From the NCBI RefSeq assembly GCF_037890675.1, contig NZ_CP149574.1, positions 2,394,874-2,458,873 on the forward strand: a stretch of DNA of 64,000 nt, written 5' to 3'. Made by a program: the position numbers and the translations under genes. The notes below the pieces were generated by a model that saw only the letters and a list, made by a program, of their open reading frames with translations, ran no database searches and was not told where the DNA came from. Below are positions 51,028 to 61,600 of the stretch, piece by piece (the first letter of the stretch is position 1; each line of letters begins with the position of its first letter). Source of the DNA: Methylovirgula sp. 4M-Z18 (GTDB taxonomy: Bacteria; Pseudomonadota; Alphaproteobacteria; Rhizobiales; Beijerinckiaceae).

Positions 51028-52497
51028 TTATCCCACGCTGCCTTCCAGCGAGATCGCGATCAGCTTTTGTGCTTCCACAGCAAATTCCATCGGCAATTGC
51101 TGCAGCACGTCGCGCACGAAGCCGTTGACGATGAGCGCCACCGCCTCTTCCGGATCGAGGCCGCGCTGCAGGCAATAGAACAATTGATCTTCCGAGATCT
51201 TGCTCGTCGTCGCTTCGTGCTCGAACTGCGCCGAGGAATTCTTGGCCTCCATGTAGGGCACCGTATGCGCGCCGCAATGCTCGCCGATCAGCAACGAGTC
51301 GCAATTGGTGAAATTGCGCGCGCCCGTCGCCTTGCGATGCGCCGAGACCTGGCCGCGATAGGTGTTTTGCGAATGGCCGGCCGAAATGCCTTTCGAGATG
51401 ATGCGGCTCGTGGTGTTCTTACCCAAGTGGATCATCTTGGTGCCGCTGTCGACCTGCTGGCGGCCGTTGGAAATCGCGATCGAATAGAATTCGCCGCGCG
51501 ATTCATTGCCGCGCAGGATGCAGGACGGATATTTCCACGTGATCGCCGAACCCGTCTCAACCTGGGTCCAGGAAATCTTCGCCCGGTCGCCGCGGCAATC
51601 GCCGCGCTTGGTCACGAAATTGTAGATGCCGCCCTTGCCCTCGGCATCGCCCGGATACCAGTTCTGCACGGTCGAATATTTGATCTCGGCATCCTCATGC
51701 GCGATCAGCTCCACCACCGCCGCATGCAACTGGTTTTCATCGCGCTTGGGCGCGGTGCAGCCTTCGAGATAGCTGACGTAGGCGCCCTTGTCGGCGATGA
51801 TCAGCGTGCGCTCGAACTGGCCGGTATTCTGCTCATTAATGCGGAAGTAGGTCGACAATTCCATCGGGCAGCGAACGCCTGGCGGCACGTAAACGAACGA
51901 GCCGTCTGAGAACACCGCTGAGTTCAACGTCGCATAGAAATTGTCGGTCACCGGCACGACCGAGCCGAGGTATTTCTTCACGAGTTCAGGATGGGTGTGC
52001 ACCGCTTCCGAAATGGGGCAGAAGATCACGCCAGCCTTCGCCAGCTCTTCTTTGAAGGTCGTGACGACGGACACCGAGTCAAACACAGCGTCGACGGCCA
52101 CGCGGCGGTCTTGGACACCGGCGAGAATTTCCTGCTCGCGCAAAGGAATCCCGAGCTTCTCATACGTGCGCAGCAATTCCGGATCGACGTCATCCAACGA
52201 CTTTGGACCCGGCGCACTCTTTGGCGCAGAATAATAGTAGAGATCGTCAAAATCGATCTTGGGATATTCGACACGCGCCCACGTCGGCTCGGTCATCGTG
52301 AGCCAACGGCGATAGGCATCGAGGCGCCATTCGGTCAGCCAAGCCGGCTCGTTCTTCTTGGCCGAGATGAAGCGGACGATATCCTCGTTCAAGCCTTTCG
52401 GGGCTTTGTCCGAAGCGATCTCGGTGATGAAACCGTACTTGTACTCACTAACGTCGATGGCCTTAACCTGTTCGACCGTCTCTTGAACGGCTGCCAT
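51028..52497 (-). CDS. sufB: Fe-S cluster assembly protein SufB
   Basis: A 489-residue scaffold subunit on which clusters are built with SufC and SufD. It has the typical [18 protein letters not shown] opening, [80 protein letters not shown] and [19 protein letters not shown]. The start at 52497 is chosen because GAAGGAGAAGA precedes it; the frame five codons longer lacks a site. It follows the class V desulfurase gene by about 75 bases. Confidence 0.96.
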   Translation of the reverse strand: MAAVQETVEQVKAIDVSEYKYGFITEIASDKAPKGLNEDIVRFISAKKNEPAWLTEWRLDAYRRWLTMTEPTWARVEYPKIDFDDLYYYSAPKSAPGPKSLDDVDPELLRTYEKLGIPLREQEILAGVQDRRVAVDAVFDSVSVVTTFKEELAKAGVIFCPISEAVHTHPELVKKYLGSVVPVTDNFYATLNSAVFSDGSFVYVPPGVRCPMELSTYFRINEQNTGQFERTLIIADKGAYVSYLEGCTAPKRDENQLHAAVVELIAHEDAEIKYSTVQNWYPGDAEGKGGIYNFVTKRGDCRGDRAKISWTQVETGSAITWKYPSCILRGNESRGEFYSIAISNGRQQVDSGTKMIHLGKNTTSRIISKGISAGHSQNTYRGQVSAHRKATGARNFTNCDSLLIGEHCGAHTVPYMEAKNSSAQFEHEATTSKISEDQLFYCLQRGLDPEEAVALIVNGFVRDVLQQLPMEFAVEAQKLIAISLEGSVG

Positions 52498-52572
52498 ATT
52501 CTTCTCCTTCAACCATACGGTCTTACGGGCCGCTGGTGTTTGATTGCCAAACAGCTCAATCCGACAGGGAAT

Positions 52573-53733
52573 TCAAGCTGCTGATTTAACCTTCCTGAGC
52601 TTGCCGGCAACCCCGGCAAACCGATTTTCGAACTCTTCCACATCCTGCCACGTTGAGGCCCAGCCGAGGCTGAGCCTTATCGCGCCGCTCGCCAGCTCGG
52701 CGGGAACCTGCATGGCGGCGAGCACATGCGAGGATTTCAACTTGCCGGACGAACACGCCGACCCGGAGGATGCGGCAATGCCGTCAAGATCGAGCGCCAT
52801 CAGGAGCGTTTCCGCAGGGACGCCCGGAACGGCGAAATTGAGCGTGTTGGGCAAACGATCCGCATCGCGACCAAAAACCACCATATCCGGTGCGCCATGC
52901 CGCACGGCCACTTCGAGCCCGTCGCGCAAATCCTTCAGACACGCGGCTTCCACGGCCCAACCGGTCGCATCTTGCGCCGCCTGGCCAAAGCCCGCGATCG
53001 CCGCGACATTCTCGGTCCCGGCGCGAAAGCCCCGCTCCTGTCCCCCGCCCTTGAGTAGCGGATCGGCGATGTGGAGACGATCCGAACCGAGGACCAAGGC
53101 GCCGGCCCCTTTCGGGCCGCCAAATTTATGGGCCGACAGCAACAGCATGTCAGCGCCAAGCTCGTCCATGTCCAATCTGACCTTACCCGCCGCCTGCACC
53201 GCATCGCAGATCAGCACGCTGCCGCGCGCATGCACCTTATCGGCAATGGCGCGGATCGGTTGCAGGACGCCGGTCTCATTATTGGCGGCCTGCACGGCGA
53301 CGGTGCAGCGCTCCCCAGCCGCGAGCGCATGGTCCAAAGCATGCAGATCGATCACGCCGGACGACGTTACCGGCAGCAGCGTAACTTGATCGGAGGCGAA
53401 ACGATAGCCGCTCAGCACGCATGGGTGTTCCGTGGCCGAAACCAGCAACCGCGCAAACGGACGGCGCTCGTCGGCGACATGAACATGCGGCGTCAGGGCC
53501 AGATTGGCAGCTTCGGTTCCACCCGAGGTGAAGATGACATTCTTCGCCTTGGCGCCGGTGAGCGCAGCCACATTCCGGCGCGCCTCTTCGATCAAGGCGC
53601 GGGCGGCACGGCCTTCCGAATGAATGGACGACGCGTTGCCGACCAGATCGAATGCGGCCAGCATCGCCGCGCGCACCGATAGGCGCAGCGGCGTGGTCGC
53701 ATTATTATCCAGATAGAGCCGGCTCGCAGCCAT
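52573..53733 (-). CDS. Cysteine desulfurase, IscS/NifS type, first gene of the suf operon
   Basis: A 386-residue PLP enzyme of the group I class. It begins RLYLDNNATTPLRLSVR, has the PLP-Lys in LLLSAHKFGGPKGAGAL and the sulfur-carrying Cys on a mobile loop in ASSGSACSSGKLKSSHVL, which distinguishes it from the SufS encoded downstream. As first gene of the operon it is likely to feed sulfur to SufBCD or to tRNA thiolation. In many relatives an iscR gene precedes it; here it is instead preceded by two ICE-like palindromes and a divergent hydrolase gene. Confidence 0.93.
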   Translation of the reverse strand: MAASRLYLDNNATTPLRLSVRAAMLAAFDLVGNASSIHSEGRAARALIEEARRNVAALTGAKAKNVIFTSGGTEAANLALTPHVHVADERRPFARLLVSATEHPCVLSGYRFASDQVTLLPVTSSGVIDLHALDHALAAGERCTVAVQAANNETGVLQPIRAIADKVHARGSVLICDAVQAAGKVRLDMDELGADMLLLSAHKFGGPKGAGALVLGSDRLHIADPLLKGGGQERGFRAGTENVAAIAGFGQAAQDATGWAVEAACLKDLRDGLEVAVRHGAPDMVVFGRDADRLPNTLNFAVPGVPAETLLMALDLDGIAASSGSACSSGKLKSSHVLAAMQVPAELASGAIRLSLGWASTWQDVEEFENRFAGVAGKLRKVKSAA

Positions 53734-53866
53734 GCGTCAATCGTCCCGAATTCGCGTCCAGGCCCACAAGATGCTTGCCTTTTACGCGGTGAAATGTGTT
53801 AGAAGCCTCTCCAGCCCGCAGACTGGGCGGGCGTTACGCTCGCGGTGCGGAGGAGATTTTTCCAGT

Positions 53867-53900
53867 TTAGAATTCTTCTAACCTGTTAGAATTATTCTAA
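53867..53900. promoter_or_regulatory. Tandem Irr/ICE-like palindromes upstream of the suf operon
   Basis: Two palindromes of the form TTAGAA-N3-TTCTAA lie side by side: TTAGAATTCTTCTAA at 53867-53881 and TTAGAATTATTCTAA at 53886-53900, with centres 19 bases apart (about two helical turns). The iron control element bound by the haem-responsive Irr regulator of Rhizobiales has nearly this sequence (TTTAGAA-N3-TTCTAAA as I recall it). They lie 134 bases upstream of the first suf-operon gene and 70 bases upstream of the divergent hydrolase, so either or both may be iron-regulated. Confidence 0.7.
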
Positions 53901-53970
53901 GTGTATTTTGGGCCGGTGCCGACCTCGCGTCAAGGGTCGCGCCGTGATTTGCGATCGAATTGGAGTGACG

Positions 53971-54657
53971 ATGCCTGAAGTGATCTTTACTGGCCCTGCG
54001 GGACGCCTTGAGGGCCGTTTCCACCCTGCCAAGCAGCGCGGCGCTCCGTTGGCGATCATTCTGCACCCGCATCCGCAATTCGGCGGGACGATGAACAACC
54101 AGATCGTCTACAATATGTATTACGCCTTCGCCGAGCGCGGCTTCTCGGTGCTGCGCTTCAATTTCCGCGGCGTCGGCCGCAGCCAGGGTGCGTTCGACCA
54201 TGGCGCCGGCGAATTGTCGGATGCCGCGGCTGCCCTCGACTGGGCCCAGGCAATCAACCCCGAGGCGCGCGCCTGCTGGATCGCCGGCGTGTCTTTCGGC
54301 TCGTGGATCGGCATGCAATTGCTGATGCGCCGCCCCGAGATCGAAGGCTTCATCTCGATTGCGCCGCCGGCCAATCGGTTCGATTTCTCGTTCCTCGCCC
54401 CCTGCCCGTCCTCGGGCTTGTTCGTCCATGGCGATCAGGATCGCGTCGCGCCGATCAAGGAAGTGATGGGCCTGATCGAGAAGCTGAAGACCCAGAAGGG
54501 CATCGTGATCGAACACGCGGTCATCCCCGGCGCCAACCATTTCTTCGAGAACAGCGTCGACGAGCTGATCGGCGAGGTCGGCGCCTATCTCGACAAGCGC
54601 CTCGGCCAACCGGCCAAGATCGCGGTGGCGACCAAGCGCAGCATCGCGCGGAACTAA
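53971..54657 (+). CDS. Alpha/beta hydrolase, divergent to the suf operon
   Basis: A 228-residue protein of the dienelactone-hydrolase-like alpha/beta fold. The oxyanion segment is ILHPHPQFGGTMNNQIVYNM, followed by GFSVLRFNFRGVGRSQG, the nucleophile elbow AGVSFGSWIG with Ser, GLFVHGDQDRVAP with the acidic residue and GANHFF with the catalytic His. The start at 53971 follows GGAG; the longer frame from 53908 would run close to the palindromes. The activity is unknown. A hydrolase of this kind next to suf genes is, to my knowledge, a common alphaproteobacterial arrangement. Confidence 0.9.
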   Translation: MPEVIFTGPAGRLEGRFHPAKQRGAPLAIILHPHPQFGGTMNNQIVYNMYYAFAERGFSVLRFNFRGVGRSQGAFDHGAGELSDAAAALDWAQAINPEARACWIAGVSFGSWIGMQLLMRRPEIEGFISIAPPANRFDFSFLAPCPSSGLFVHGDQDRVAPIKEVMGLIEKLKTQKGIVIEHAVIPGANHFFENSVDELIGEVGAYLDKRLGQPAKIAVATKRSIARN

Positions 54658-54876
54658 ACGGTGGCGACGCAAGGCACGCCGCATCGTCTACCTATATTCT
54701 GAGGGCTGAACACATAACCGTCGCGTTGCAACCCCTTGGCCAGGGTGCGGCGCTGCATGCTCTTTTAGCTCGCTTTATATTTATATAAATTATATAAAAA
54801 TAATAGACTTTATAAAATCCCCTGCTACGCTCCTCAGGCTGCCGATCCGCTCGGCGAACACATGGAGACAGGCGCG

Positions 54877-55794
54877 ATGACCGATTCTTCCTCCCACAGC
54901 TTTCAAATCCACCGCTTGACCGCCCGCGTCGGCGCGGAAATCCGCGGCATTCGCCTGGCCGGCGACCTGCCCGACGCGCACATCTCTGCGATCCAAGCCG
55001 CGTTGCTGCGGCATAAGGTGATTTTCTTCCGCGGCCAGCAGCATTTGACCGACGCCGAGCAGGAACGGTTTGGCGCCCGCTTCGGCGAGTTGGTCCCCCA
55101 TCCGACCCAGAATGCGCGGACGGGCACGGCCGGCATTCTGGAGCTCGATTCCTCCAAGGGGGGCGGTCGGGCGGATGCCTGGCACACGGACGTGACCTTC
55201 GTCGAGGCCTACCCAAAAATTTCGATCCTGCGCGGCGTCGTCATTCCCCAATTCGGCGGCGACACGATCTGGGCGAACACGGTCGCCGCCTACGAGGGAT
55301 TGTCCCCCGCTCTGAAGGCGGCCGCCGAACAGCTTTGGGCGGTCCACAGTAACGCCCATGACTATGCTGCCCGGCGTCCCAATGCGAGCGAGGAAGACAA
55401 ACGCCATCACGACGAGGTGTTCACGTCGACCGTCTATGAAACCGAACATCCGGTTGTTCGCGTCCACCCCGAAACGGGCGAGCGCTCACTTGTGCTTGGC
55501 TCCTTCGCGCAAGGCTTCGTCGGCCATTCGCGCAACGATGCGGAGCTTTTGTTCCAACTGCTGCAATCGCATATAACGCGGCCGGAAAATGTCGTGCGCT
55601 GGCACTGGCAAGAGGGCGATGTGGCGATCTGGGACAATCGCGCGACGCAACATTACGCCGTCAACGATTACGGCCAAGCCAAACGCGTCGTGCGCCGCAC
55701 CACCTTGGCCGGCGACATACCGGTGAGTGTCGACGGCCGCCGCAGCGTCAACCGCAAGACGATTGTGCGCAACCCGCAGGCGCGCGCAGCTTAA
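54877..55794 (+). CDS. TauD/TfdA-family Fe(II)/2-oxoglutarate dioxygenase
   Basis: A 305-residue cytosolic dioxygenase. The 2-His-1-carboxylate iron site is visible: WHTDVTF near residue 103-105 of this start and the distal His in IWDNRATQHYAVNDY, followed by the oxoglutarate-binding Arg in RVVRRTTL. The opening QIHRLTARVGAEIRGIRL is family-typical. It would hydroxylate taurine, an alkyl sulfate or ester or another small acid; the substrate is unknown and no transporter gene adjoins it. The start at 54877 is supported by GGAGA at 54864-54868. A very AT-rich segment (54770-54830) upstream may hold the promoter. Confidence 0.9.
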   Translation: MTDSSSHSFQIHRLTARVGAEIRGIRLAGDLPDAHISAIQAALLRHKVIFFRGQQHLTDAEQERFGARFGELVPHPTQNARTGTAGILELDSSKGGGRADAWHTDVTFVEAYPKISILRGVVIPQFGGDTIWANTVAAYEGLSPALKAAAEQLWAVHSNAHDYAARRPNASEEDKRHHDEVFTSTVYETEHPVVRVHPETGERSLVLGSFAQGFVGHSRNDAELLFQLLQSHITRPENVVRWHWQEGDVAIWDNRATQHYAVNDYGQAKRVVRRTTLAGDIPVSVDGRRSVNRKTIVRNPQARAA

Positions 55795-55797
55795 AAG

Positions 55798-56463
55798 TCA
55801 AGCCTTACCGGACTTGCGCGTGCGCGGATAGATCGTCTCGCCGCGCGCGAGCATGGCGACATAATCGGCGATCTTCCGTACGCGCGTTTCCGGCTTCTTG
55901 GCATTGTGAATGCGGTACAGAATGGCGTAGCGGTTGCGGCTGTCGAGTTCGCGAAACAATTGCAGCGCAGCGGTATTCACATCGAGCGCTGTTTGTAAAT
56001 CGTCTGGCACGCTGGCGGTGCTCCATGAGTCATAGGCGTTCTCCCAACGTCCATCCTGCTGCGCAGCCTGGATCTCGCGCAGGCCCGCCGGCTGCATACG
56101 GCCGGCCGCGATCAGCTCCAGCGCCCGCGCGCGGTTGATCGCCGACCATTTGCTCTTAGCTATGCGCGGCGTGAAACGGACCAGCCAATAATGCGCGTCG
56201 AATTTATCGAGCTGCCCGTCGATCCAACCATGACAGAGGGCGCCGTCGATCGCTTCCTGTTTGGCGATGGTCGGAATTGGCGCACCTTTTTTCGCGAATT
56301 TCAGCCAAAGCCCGTTGCAGTCACGCGGCTGCGCGGCGAGCCATGCTTCCCACGCGGCGGCGGTCGCAAAAGACAGAATGGGAAGACCGGCCTTCAAGCA
56401 GGGGTCCTGCTTAGGCCCGGCAGCGTACTTGCCTGTTGTCACGTCTGATCCTCTTATCTGCAT
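55798..56463 (-). CDS. YdeI/OmpD-associated family protein
   Basis: A protein of up to 221 residues with the YdeI-type fold: [32 protein letters not shown], then [31 protein letters not shown] and a C-terminal [12 protein letters not shown]-like basic part ([17 protein letters not shown]). Proteins of this group have been linked to stress and bacteriocin protection, but their biochemical function is not settled. Residues 1-22 may not be coding, since the start lies only one base from the start of the divergent frame of tyrS. It is convergent with the dioxygenase gene. Confidence 0.82.
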   Translation of the reverse strand: MQIRGSDVTTGKYAAGPKQDPCLKAGLPILSFATAAAWEAWLAAQPRDCNGLWLKFAKKGAPIPTIAKQEAIDGALCHGWIDGQLDKFDAHYWLVRFTPRIAKSKWSAINRARALELIAAGRMQPAGLREIQAAQQDGRWENAYDSWSTASVPDDLQTALDVNTAALQLFRELDSRNRYAILYRIHNAKKPETRVRKIADYVAMLARGETIYPRTRKSGKA

Positions 56464-56547
56464 GTGATGAGGAGAAGAATCCGTTCGAAAACTTGCCTTC
56501 TCGCGGACTTCCTCCTAAACCTCAGCGCCTTGCAGAGGTTTGAAAAA

Positions 56548-57807
56548 ATGTCCGAGTTTACGCCGAAATCCGATTTCCTCCAGACGCTGTCCGCGCGCGG
56601 CTTCATCCATCAATGTTCCGACCTCGCGGGACTGGATGAGAAGGCGCGTTCGGGGGATCTCGTTGCTTATATCGGCTTCGATTGCACAGCGAAGTCATTG
56701 CACATCGGTTCGCTCGTGCAGATCATGCTGCTCTACTGGCTGCAAAAAACCGGCGGCAAGCCGATCCCGCTGATGGGCGGCGGCACGACCCGTGTCGGCG
56801 ACCCCTCCGGCAAGGACGAGACCCGCAAATTGCTCTCGATCGAGGACATCGAGAGCAACAAGGAGGGCATCCGCCAGGTCTTCTCGAAATTCCTGACCTT
56901 CGGCGCCGGCAAACATGGTGCCGTGATGCCGGACAACGCCGAATGGCTCACGGCGCTCAACTGGATCGAAATGCTGCGCGATATCGGCCGCCATTTCTCG
57001 GTCAACCGCATGCTCGCCATGGATTCGGTCAAGCTGCGGCTCGAGCGCGACCAGGAAATGAGCTTCATCGAATTCAACTACATGATCCTGCAGGCCTATG
57101 ATTTCGTCGAGCTGAACCGTCGCTACGGCTGCACCCTGCAGATGGGCGGCTCCGATCAATGGGGCAATATCGTCAACGGCATCGATCTTGGCCGCCGCAT
57201 GGGCACGCCGCAGCTCTATGCGCTGACCACGCCCCTCTTGACCACCGCCTCAGGTGCCAAAATGGGCAAGACCGCGGCGGGCGCAGTCTGGCTGAATGCC
57301 GATATGCTGCCGGTCTATGATTACTGGCAATATTGGCGCAACGCGGAGGATGCCGACGTCGGCCGCTTCCTGAAACTCTTCACCACCTTGCCGCTCGACG
57401 AGATCGCCCGTCTCGCCGCGCTCGGCGGCTCCGAAATCAACGACGCCAAGAAAATCCTCGCGACCGAAGCGACGGCTTTGGTACATGGTCGTGCGGCGGC
57501 GGAACAAGCGGCGGAAACCGCCCGCAAGACGTTTGAAGAAGGGGTGACGACTGCCAGCCTGCCCACCGTCGATGTGCCGCGCGCTGAATTCGAGCCCGGA
57601 CTCGGCGTGCTCGGCGCCTTCGTGCTGGCCGGCCTCGTCGCCTCCAACGGCGAAGCGCGCCGACAAGTCAAAAGCGGCGGCCTGCGCGTCAACGATCAAC
57701 CGGTCACGGACGAGCGCGCGGAGTTGCACGCGTCCGACCTCTCGGCGGACGGGTTCGTCAAACTGTCGCTCGGTAAGAAGAAGCATGTGTTGCTGCGGCC
57801 GGTGTAA
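56548..57807 (+). CDS. tyrS: Tyrosyl-tRNA synthetase
   Basis: A 419-residue class I synthetase. The HIGH-like motif is in [11 protein letters not shown], the tyrosine-binding region in [26 protein letters not shown], and the KMSKS-type loop is [12 protein letters not shown]-terminal S4-like RNA-binding domain starts near [20 protein letters not shown] and ends KKKHVLLRP. The start at 56548 is chosen over 56464 because the 28 residues before it are not family-like and overlap the neighbouring promoter area; GCAGAGG lies about 9 bases upstream. Confidence 0.95.
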   Translation: MSEFTPKSDFLQTLSARGFIHQCSDLAGLDEKARSGDLVAYIGFDCTAKSLHIGSLVQIMLLYWLQKTGGKPIPLMGGGTTRVGDPSGKDETRKLLSIEDIESNKEGIRQVFSKFLTFGAGKHGAVMPDNAEWLTALNWIEMLRDIGRHFSVNRMLAMDSVKLRLERDQEMSFIEFNYMILQAYDFVELNRRYGCTLQMGGSDQWGNIVNGIDLGRRMGTPQLYALTTPLLTTASGAKMGKTAAGAVWLNADMLPVYDYWQYWRNAEDADVGRFLKLFTTLPLDEIARLAALGGSEINDAKKILATEATALVHGRAAAEQAAETARKTFEEGVTTASLPTVDVPRAEFEPGLGVLGAFVLAGLVASNGEARRQVKSGGLRVNDQPVTDERAELHASDLSADGFVKLSLGKKKHVLLRPV

Positions 57808-57886
57808 CGCATGGCAGACGCTCATCCGCGCGCGATGACACCGCGGCCCTGATCGTTAGACTTGTCGCGCAACAGGCGAGGCAAGG

Positions 57887-58633
57887 ATGAGCAAAACCAT
57901 CATTATCACGGGCGGCGGCCGCGGCATCGGCCGCGCCTGCGCAGTGCTGGCGGCGAAACGCGGCTGGTCCGTGGCTTTCAACTACCGCAGCAACAAGCCG
58001 GCGGCGGATGCGCTCGTCGCGGAGATCGAGGCGCTCGGCGGGAAAGCAATCGGCATTCAGGGCGATGTCTCGAACGAGGCCGAGACGCAGGCGCTTTTTG
58101 CCGTCGCGCGTGCAGCCTTCGGCGCCATCGATGGCGTCATCATCAATGCCGGCATCGTCGCACCGGGCGCGCAGGTCGCCGACATGAGCTTCGAGCGGCT
58201 GCAGACCATGATCAATATCAATGTGCTTGGCGCGCTCCTGACGGCACGCGAGGCCGCGCGTGCCCTCTCCACCAAACGCAACGGCAAAGGCGGCGCGATC
58301 GTCGTCATGTCTTCCGCGGCCGCGCGGCTCGGCTCACCAGGCGAATATGTCGATTACGCCGCCACAAAAGGGGCGATGGACACGATGACCATCGGTCTCG
58401 CCAAGGAACTCGGTCCCGAAGGCGTGCGTGTGAACGCGATCCGGCCGGGGCTGATCGACACCGAGATTCATGCGAGCGGCGGCCAGCCCGACCGCGCTTT
58501 CGCGCTGGGCCCAACGGTGCCGCTCGGGCGGCCTGGCCAGGCGGAGGAAGTCGCGGCGGCCGCAATTTGGCTGCTGAGCGACGACGCGAGCTATGTGACC
58601 GGAGCCGTGCTCGACGTCACCGGCGGCAGATAG
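57887..58633 (+). CDS. Short-chain dehydrogenase/reductase
   Basis: A 248-residue classical SDR. The cofactor motif is TGGGRGIGRACA, followed by NAG (VIINAGIVAPG), the catalytic Ser in VVMSSAAARLGSPG, the YDYAATKGAMD Tyr/Lys motif (YVDYAATKGA) and the family end VTGAVLDVTGGR. An Arg/Ser-Asn region after the first strands (NYRSNKP) suggests NADPH preference. The substrate is unknown. It starts about 80 bases after tyrS and is convergent with the large AsmA-like gene. Confidence 0.92.
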   Translation: MSKTIIITGGGRGIGRACAVLAAKRGWSVAFNYRSNKPAADALVAEIEALGGKAIGIQGDVSNEAETQALFAVARAAFGAIDGVIINAGIVAPGAQVADMSFERLQTMININVLGALLTAREAARALSTKRNGKGGAIVVMSSAAARLGSPGEYVDYAATKGAMDTMTIGLAKELGPEGVRVNAIRPGLIDTEIHASGGQPDRAFALGPTVPLGRPGQAEEVAAAAIWLLSDDASYVTGAVLDVTGGR

Positions 58634-58644
58634 GCAAGAGCTGA

Positions 58645-61600
58645 TTATTGCTCCGGAATTTCCCCCGGCGGCGCGATCGAACTCGTGGTGCCCGAGCCGT
58701 CGACCACGCCGAAAATCTTGCGCAGGAAGCCCGGCGCGATGGCGGAGAGCGGATTGAACGACAGCACCGGCGCGTTCGCCGAACCGCTGACCGTGTAGTT
58801 CACGCCGAACAGACCTTCATGCGAGCTGCCGCCCAGAATCATACCGACCACGGGCACTTTCGCGAACATGTTGTTGACCGCATAGGCGGGCACGAACGTG
58901 CCGCCTAGATTCACCTTGTTCTGGGCAAAATCGACATAGCCGTCCACGGTCGCACCGATCTGCGGCCCCCACATCACGCCGTCGCGCAAATCGATCCGCC
59001 CATTGGCGCGCGAAATATTCACGTTCAATTTCGTAAACGGCACCAATGAGGCATTGATCTTCGGCGCTTGATTGAGGTTTTGCTCGTCCCCCGCGCCGGT
59101 GACGCCTTCGCTCACCAAGCGGCGCATCGCCGGTTCGTCGCGCAGATTGAAATCCTTGATCAGGACCGACCCATCGAACCGCGCATCGCTCATGCGCAAT
59201 TCCACATCGAGATGGCCGCCCTCCATATGGCGATAATAGTCGAGGAAGGAGAGCAGCGAGCCGGCGTCCTCGCTTGTGATCGAGAGGACGGGGACGGCCT
59301 CACCCTTCGCAATCCGCGCGTAAAGAGTGTCGCGGCCGAACTTGCCTTTCAGTTGCAGATCGCGAATGACGGCAGACTGCAGCGACGCCTTCATTTCGGC
59401 ATTCGACAGAACTTGCGAATTATATCCGGTCAGCAAGGTCGTCTTCAGATCGATATCGATGGGCCGGCCCGTCTGGTCCGACCGCGGCTTATTGCCGTAA
59501 TTGGTCAGGCTTTGCAGAAACGGCCGCACATCGAGGGCATTGCCGCGCGCGGTGATCTTCAGCGTATCACCGCCGGCAATATCGAGCTTCATGTCATCGC
59601 CCGGCGACAGTCGCGCCTGCGTGAATTTCGCACCGATCAGGCCGCCGTCGTTCGTCAGTTCCGCCGAACCGCGGAACGAGGCCGTACCGACGTCGAAGAC
59701 GATCTGGTCGAGCAACACATGATCGCCCTTTTGCGAGACAACCGCGCTGGCCTTGGCGGCACGATTGGCCGGCTTCACCAGACCTGGAATCGGATTGTCG
59801 ATATTGGTGCGCGACAAATCGAGATCGACTTGCGCCTTTTGGTCGGCGGTCTTGCCGCCCACCTGCGCCGACATCTTGACGCCAATCGGCCCGCTCACGC
59901 CTGAACCGAGCGTGAAGCCGCGCTTTGCCCGCGCGGCGTCGTCCAAGACGAAAGCAAACACGGCATCGCCGGCGCCATTCAGCGGCCGGTGCAGATCGAT
60001 GCCGGCCGGCACGCCGAAGAGCTTGCCGTCGCCTTCCGCCGCAATGCCGCTCTGGTCGAGACTGACGGCAAGCGTTGCCGCTTCGAGCTTTTCGTCGCCG
60101 AGCAACTTGTCGACCGACAGATTCGTCAACGTCGCCGTGGCCCGCGGCGTCAGCTGCTCTTCGCCAGGCGGCGTGCCCAATTTGAAATCGAGCACGAGGT
60201 GGCCGTCGACTTGCCCCTTGACCGCCGCCGGGTCGAAATTCAGGTTGGCGAAATTCTTCACCGTATCGCGCATCAGAAGGTCGGCGAGCGAATCGGCGCT
60301 GCCCGTCACATGGGCGGTCACGGTGGCCGGCGGGTGCGGCTTCACGCCGCCGTCCGGCACGAAGAACGTGCCGTCAAGCACCGACAATTTGCGCCCCTGC
60401 CCCAGATCCATGAGGCCCTTGGACGCGTCGAAAGTCGCGGTATGGCCGGTGAGCTTGCCGACGCCGTTGAGCCCGGTGAGCGGCGGCAAGCCGCGGGCAG
60501 CGATGATCGTCGCATCGCTCAAGGTGAAATCCATGTGGAACGCATCGTCCGGCGGCGGATGGTCCGACCGGACCAGCGCGACCGCTTTCTCGTCATAATC
60601 GAGCTGCATGGAACCATGCTCGAGCCTGCCGTCGAGCACGTTGATCAGGAACCAATCGCGGACTTTCGGCACGACCATCGCTGGCCAAAGGCGCACAACC
60701 ACCTTTGCCGGCATGGTGCCGAGATTCATGCCGAACCGCATCTTGACGCCAAGATTCGTCACCTGCACGTCGCCTGCGACCGCCACCGAGACCTCCGGCC
60801 CGCTGGCGATGAAACGGTTGATGGTCAAGCGCAAATCCTGCGGCAAGAACGAGCCGGTGAACTCGAGCTTCGAGACTGCGATCGGCTTTTCACCCGGCCG
60901 CTCGGCCGAGATCGTCGCATCTCGGCTCTCGACCGCAAAGCTCCAAGGCGCGGTGCCGTTCTGGGGCGGCTGGACGAAGCCGGTCAGGATAAAATCGGTG
61001 CCGTTGGCAAGGAACCGCGCCTGGTCGAGATCGATCCGTTCCTGCTCCTTATTCCAATGAAGCCGTCCGGAAAATCGGTCTACAAGGACCGGTTCGAAAT
61101 CCGGGTCGTTCACAAGAAAATAGCCCGAGCCGAGAGAATAGTCCCCATCGGCACTGGCGAGCGAACCGTCCTTGGCCAGGCGCAGGTGCATTTTGGCGGC
61201 GATAGGCATGTCGAAATCGATGCCGATCTGGCCGAGGCCGGCCGCTAGCCTAATGTCGTCGAGCGACAGATTTTGCGTCGCGATATCGAGCGCTTTTTCA
61301 TCGCCAGACTTGGTCTGCATGTCGATATCAAACGACCAGCGGCCATTGGCGCCATCCGCGGCAACCGACAAGGCCGTCGAGCCGGAATACGCGCGGTCGA
61401 AGGCGATATCGACGGCATTGAAGGTCGCGGTGCGGTTCGCGATGCGATCGTCGATGACGAGACGCGAATCGCTCACACCCAGACGCTTCAACGTGCCAAG
61501 CGGGCCGTTCGGGTCGGATGCAGCGGCGAATATCGCGGCCAATTGGTTGGCGATCTGCTTCGTCGAGAGAAGATTGGTCGCGCCGGCCGGCGCCGGGACC

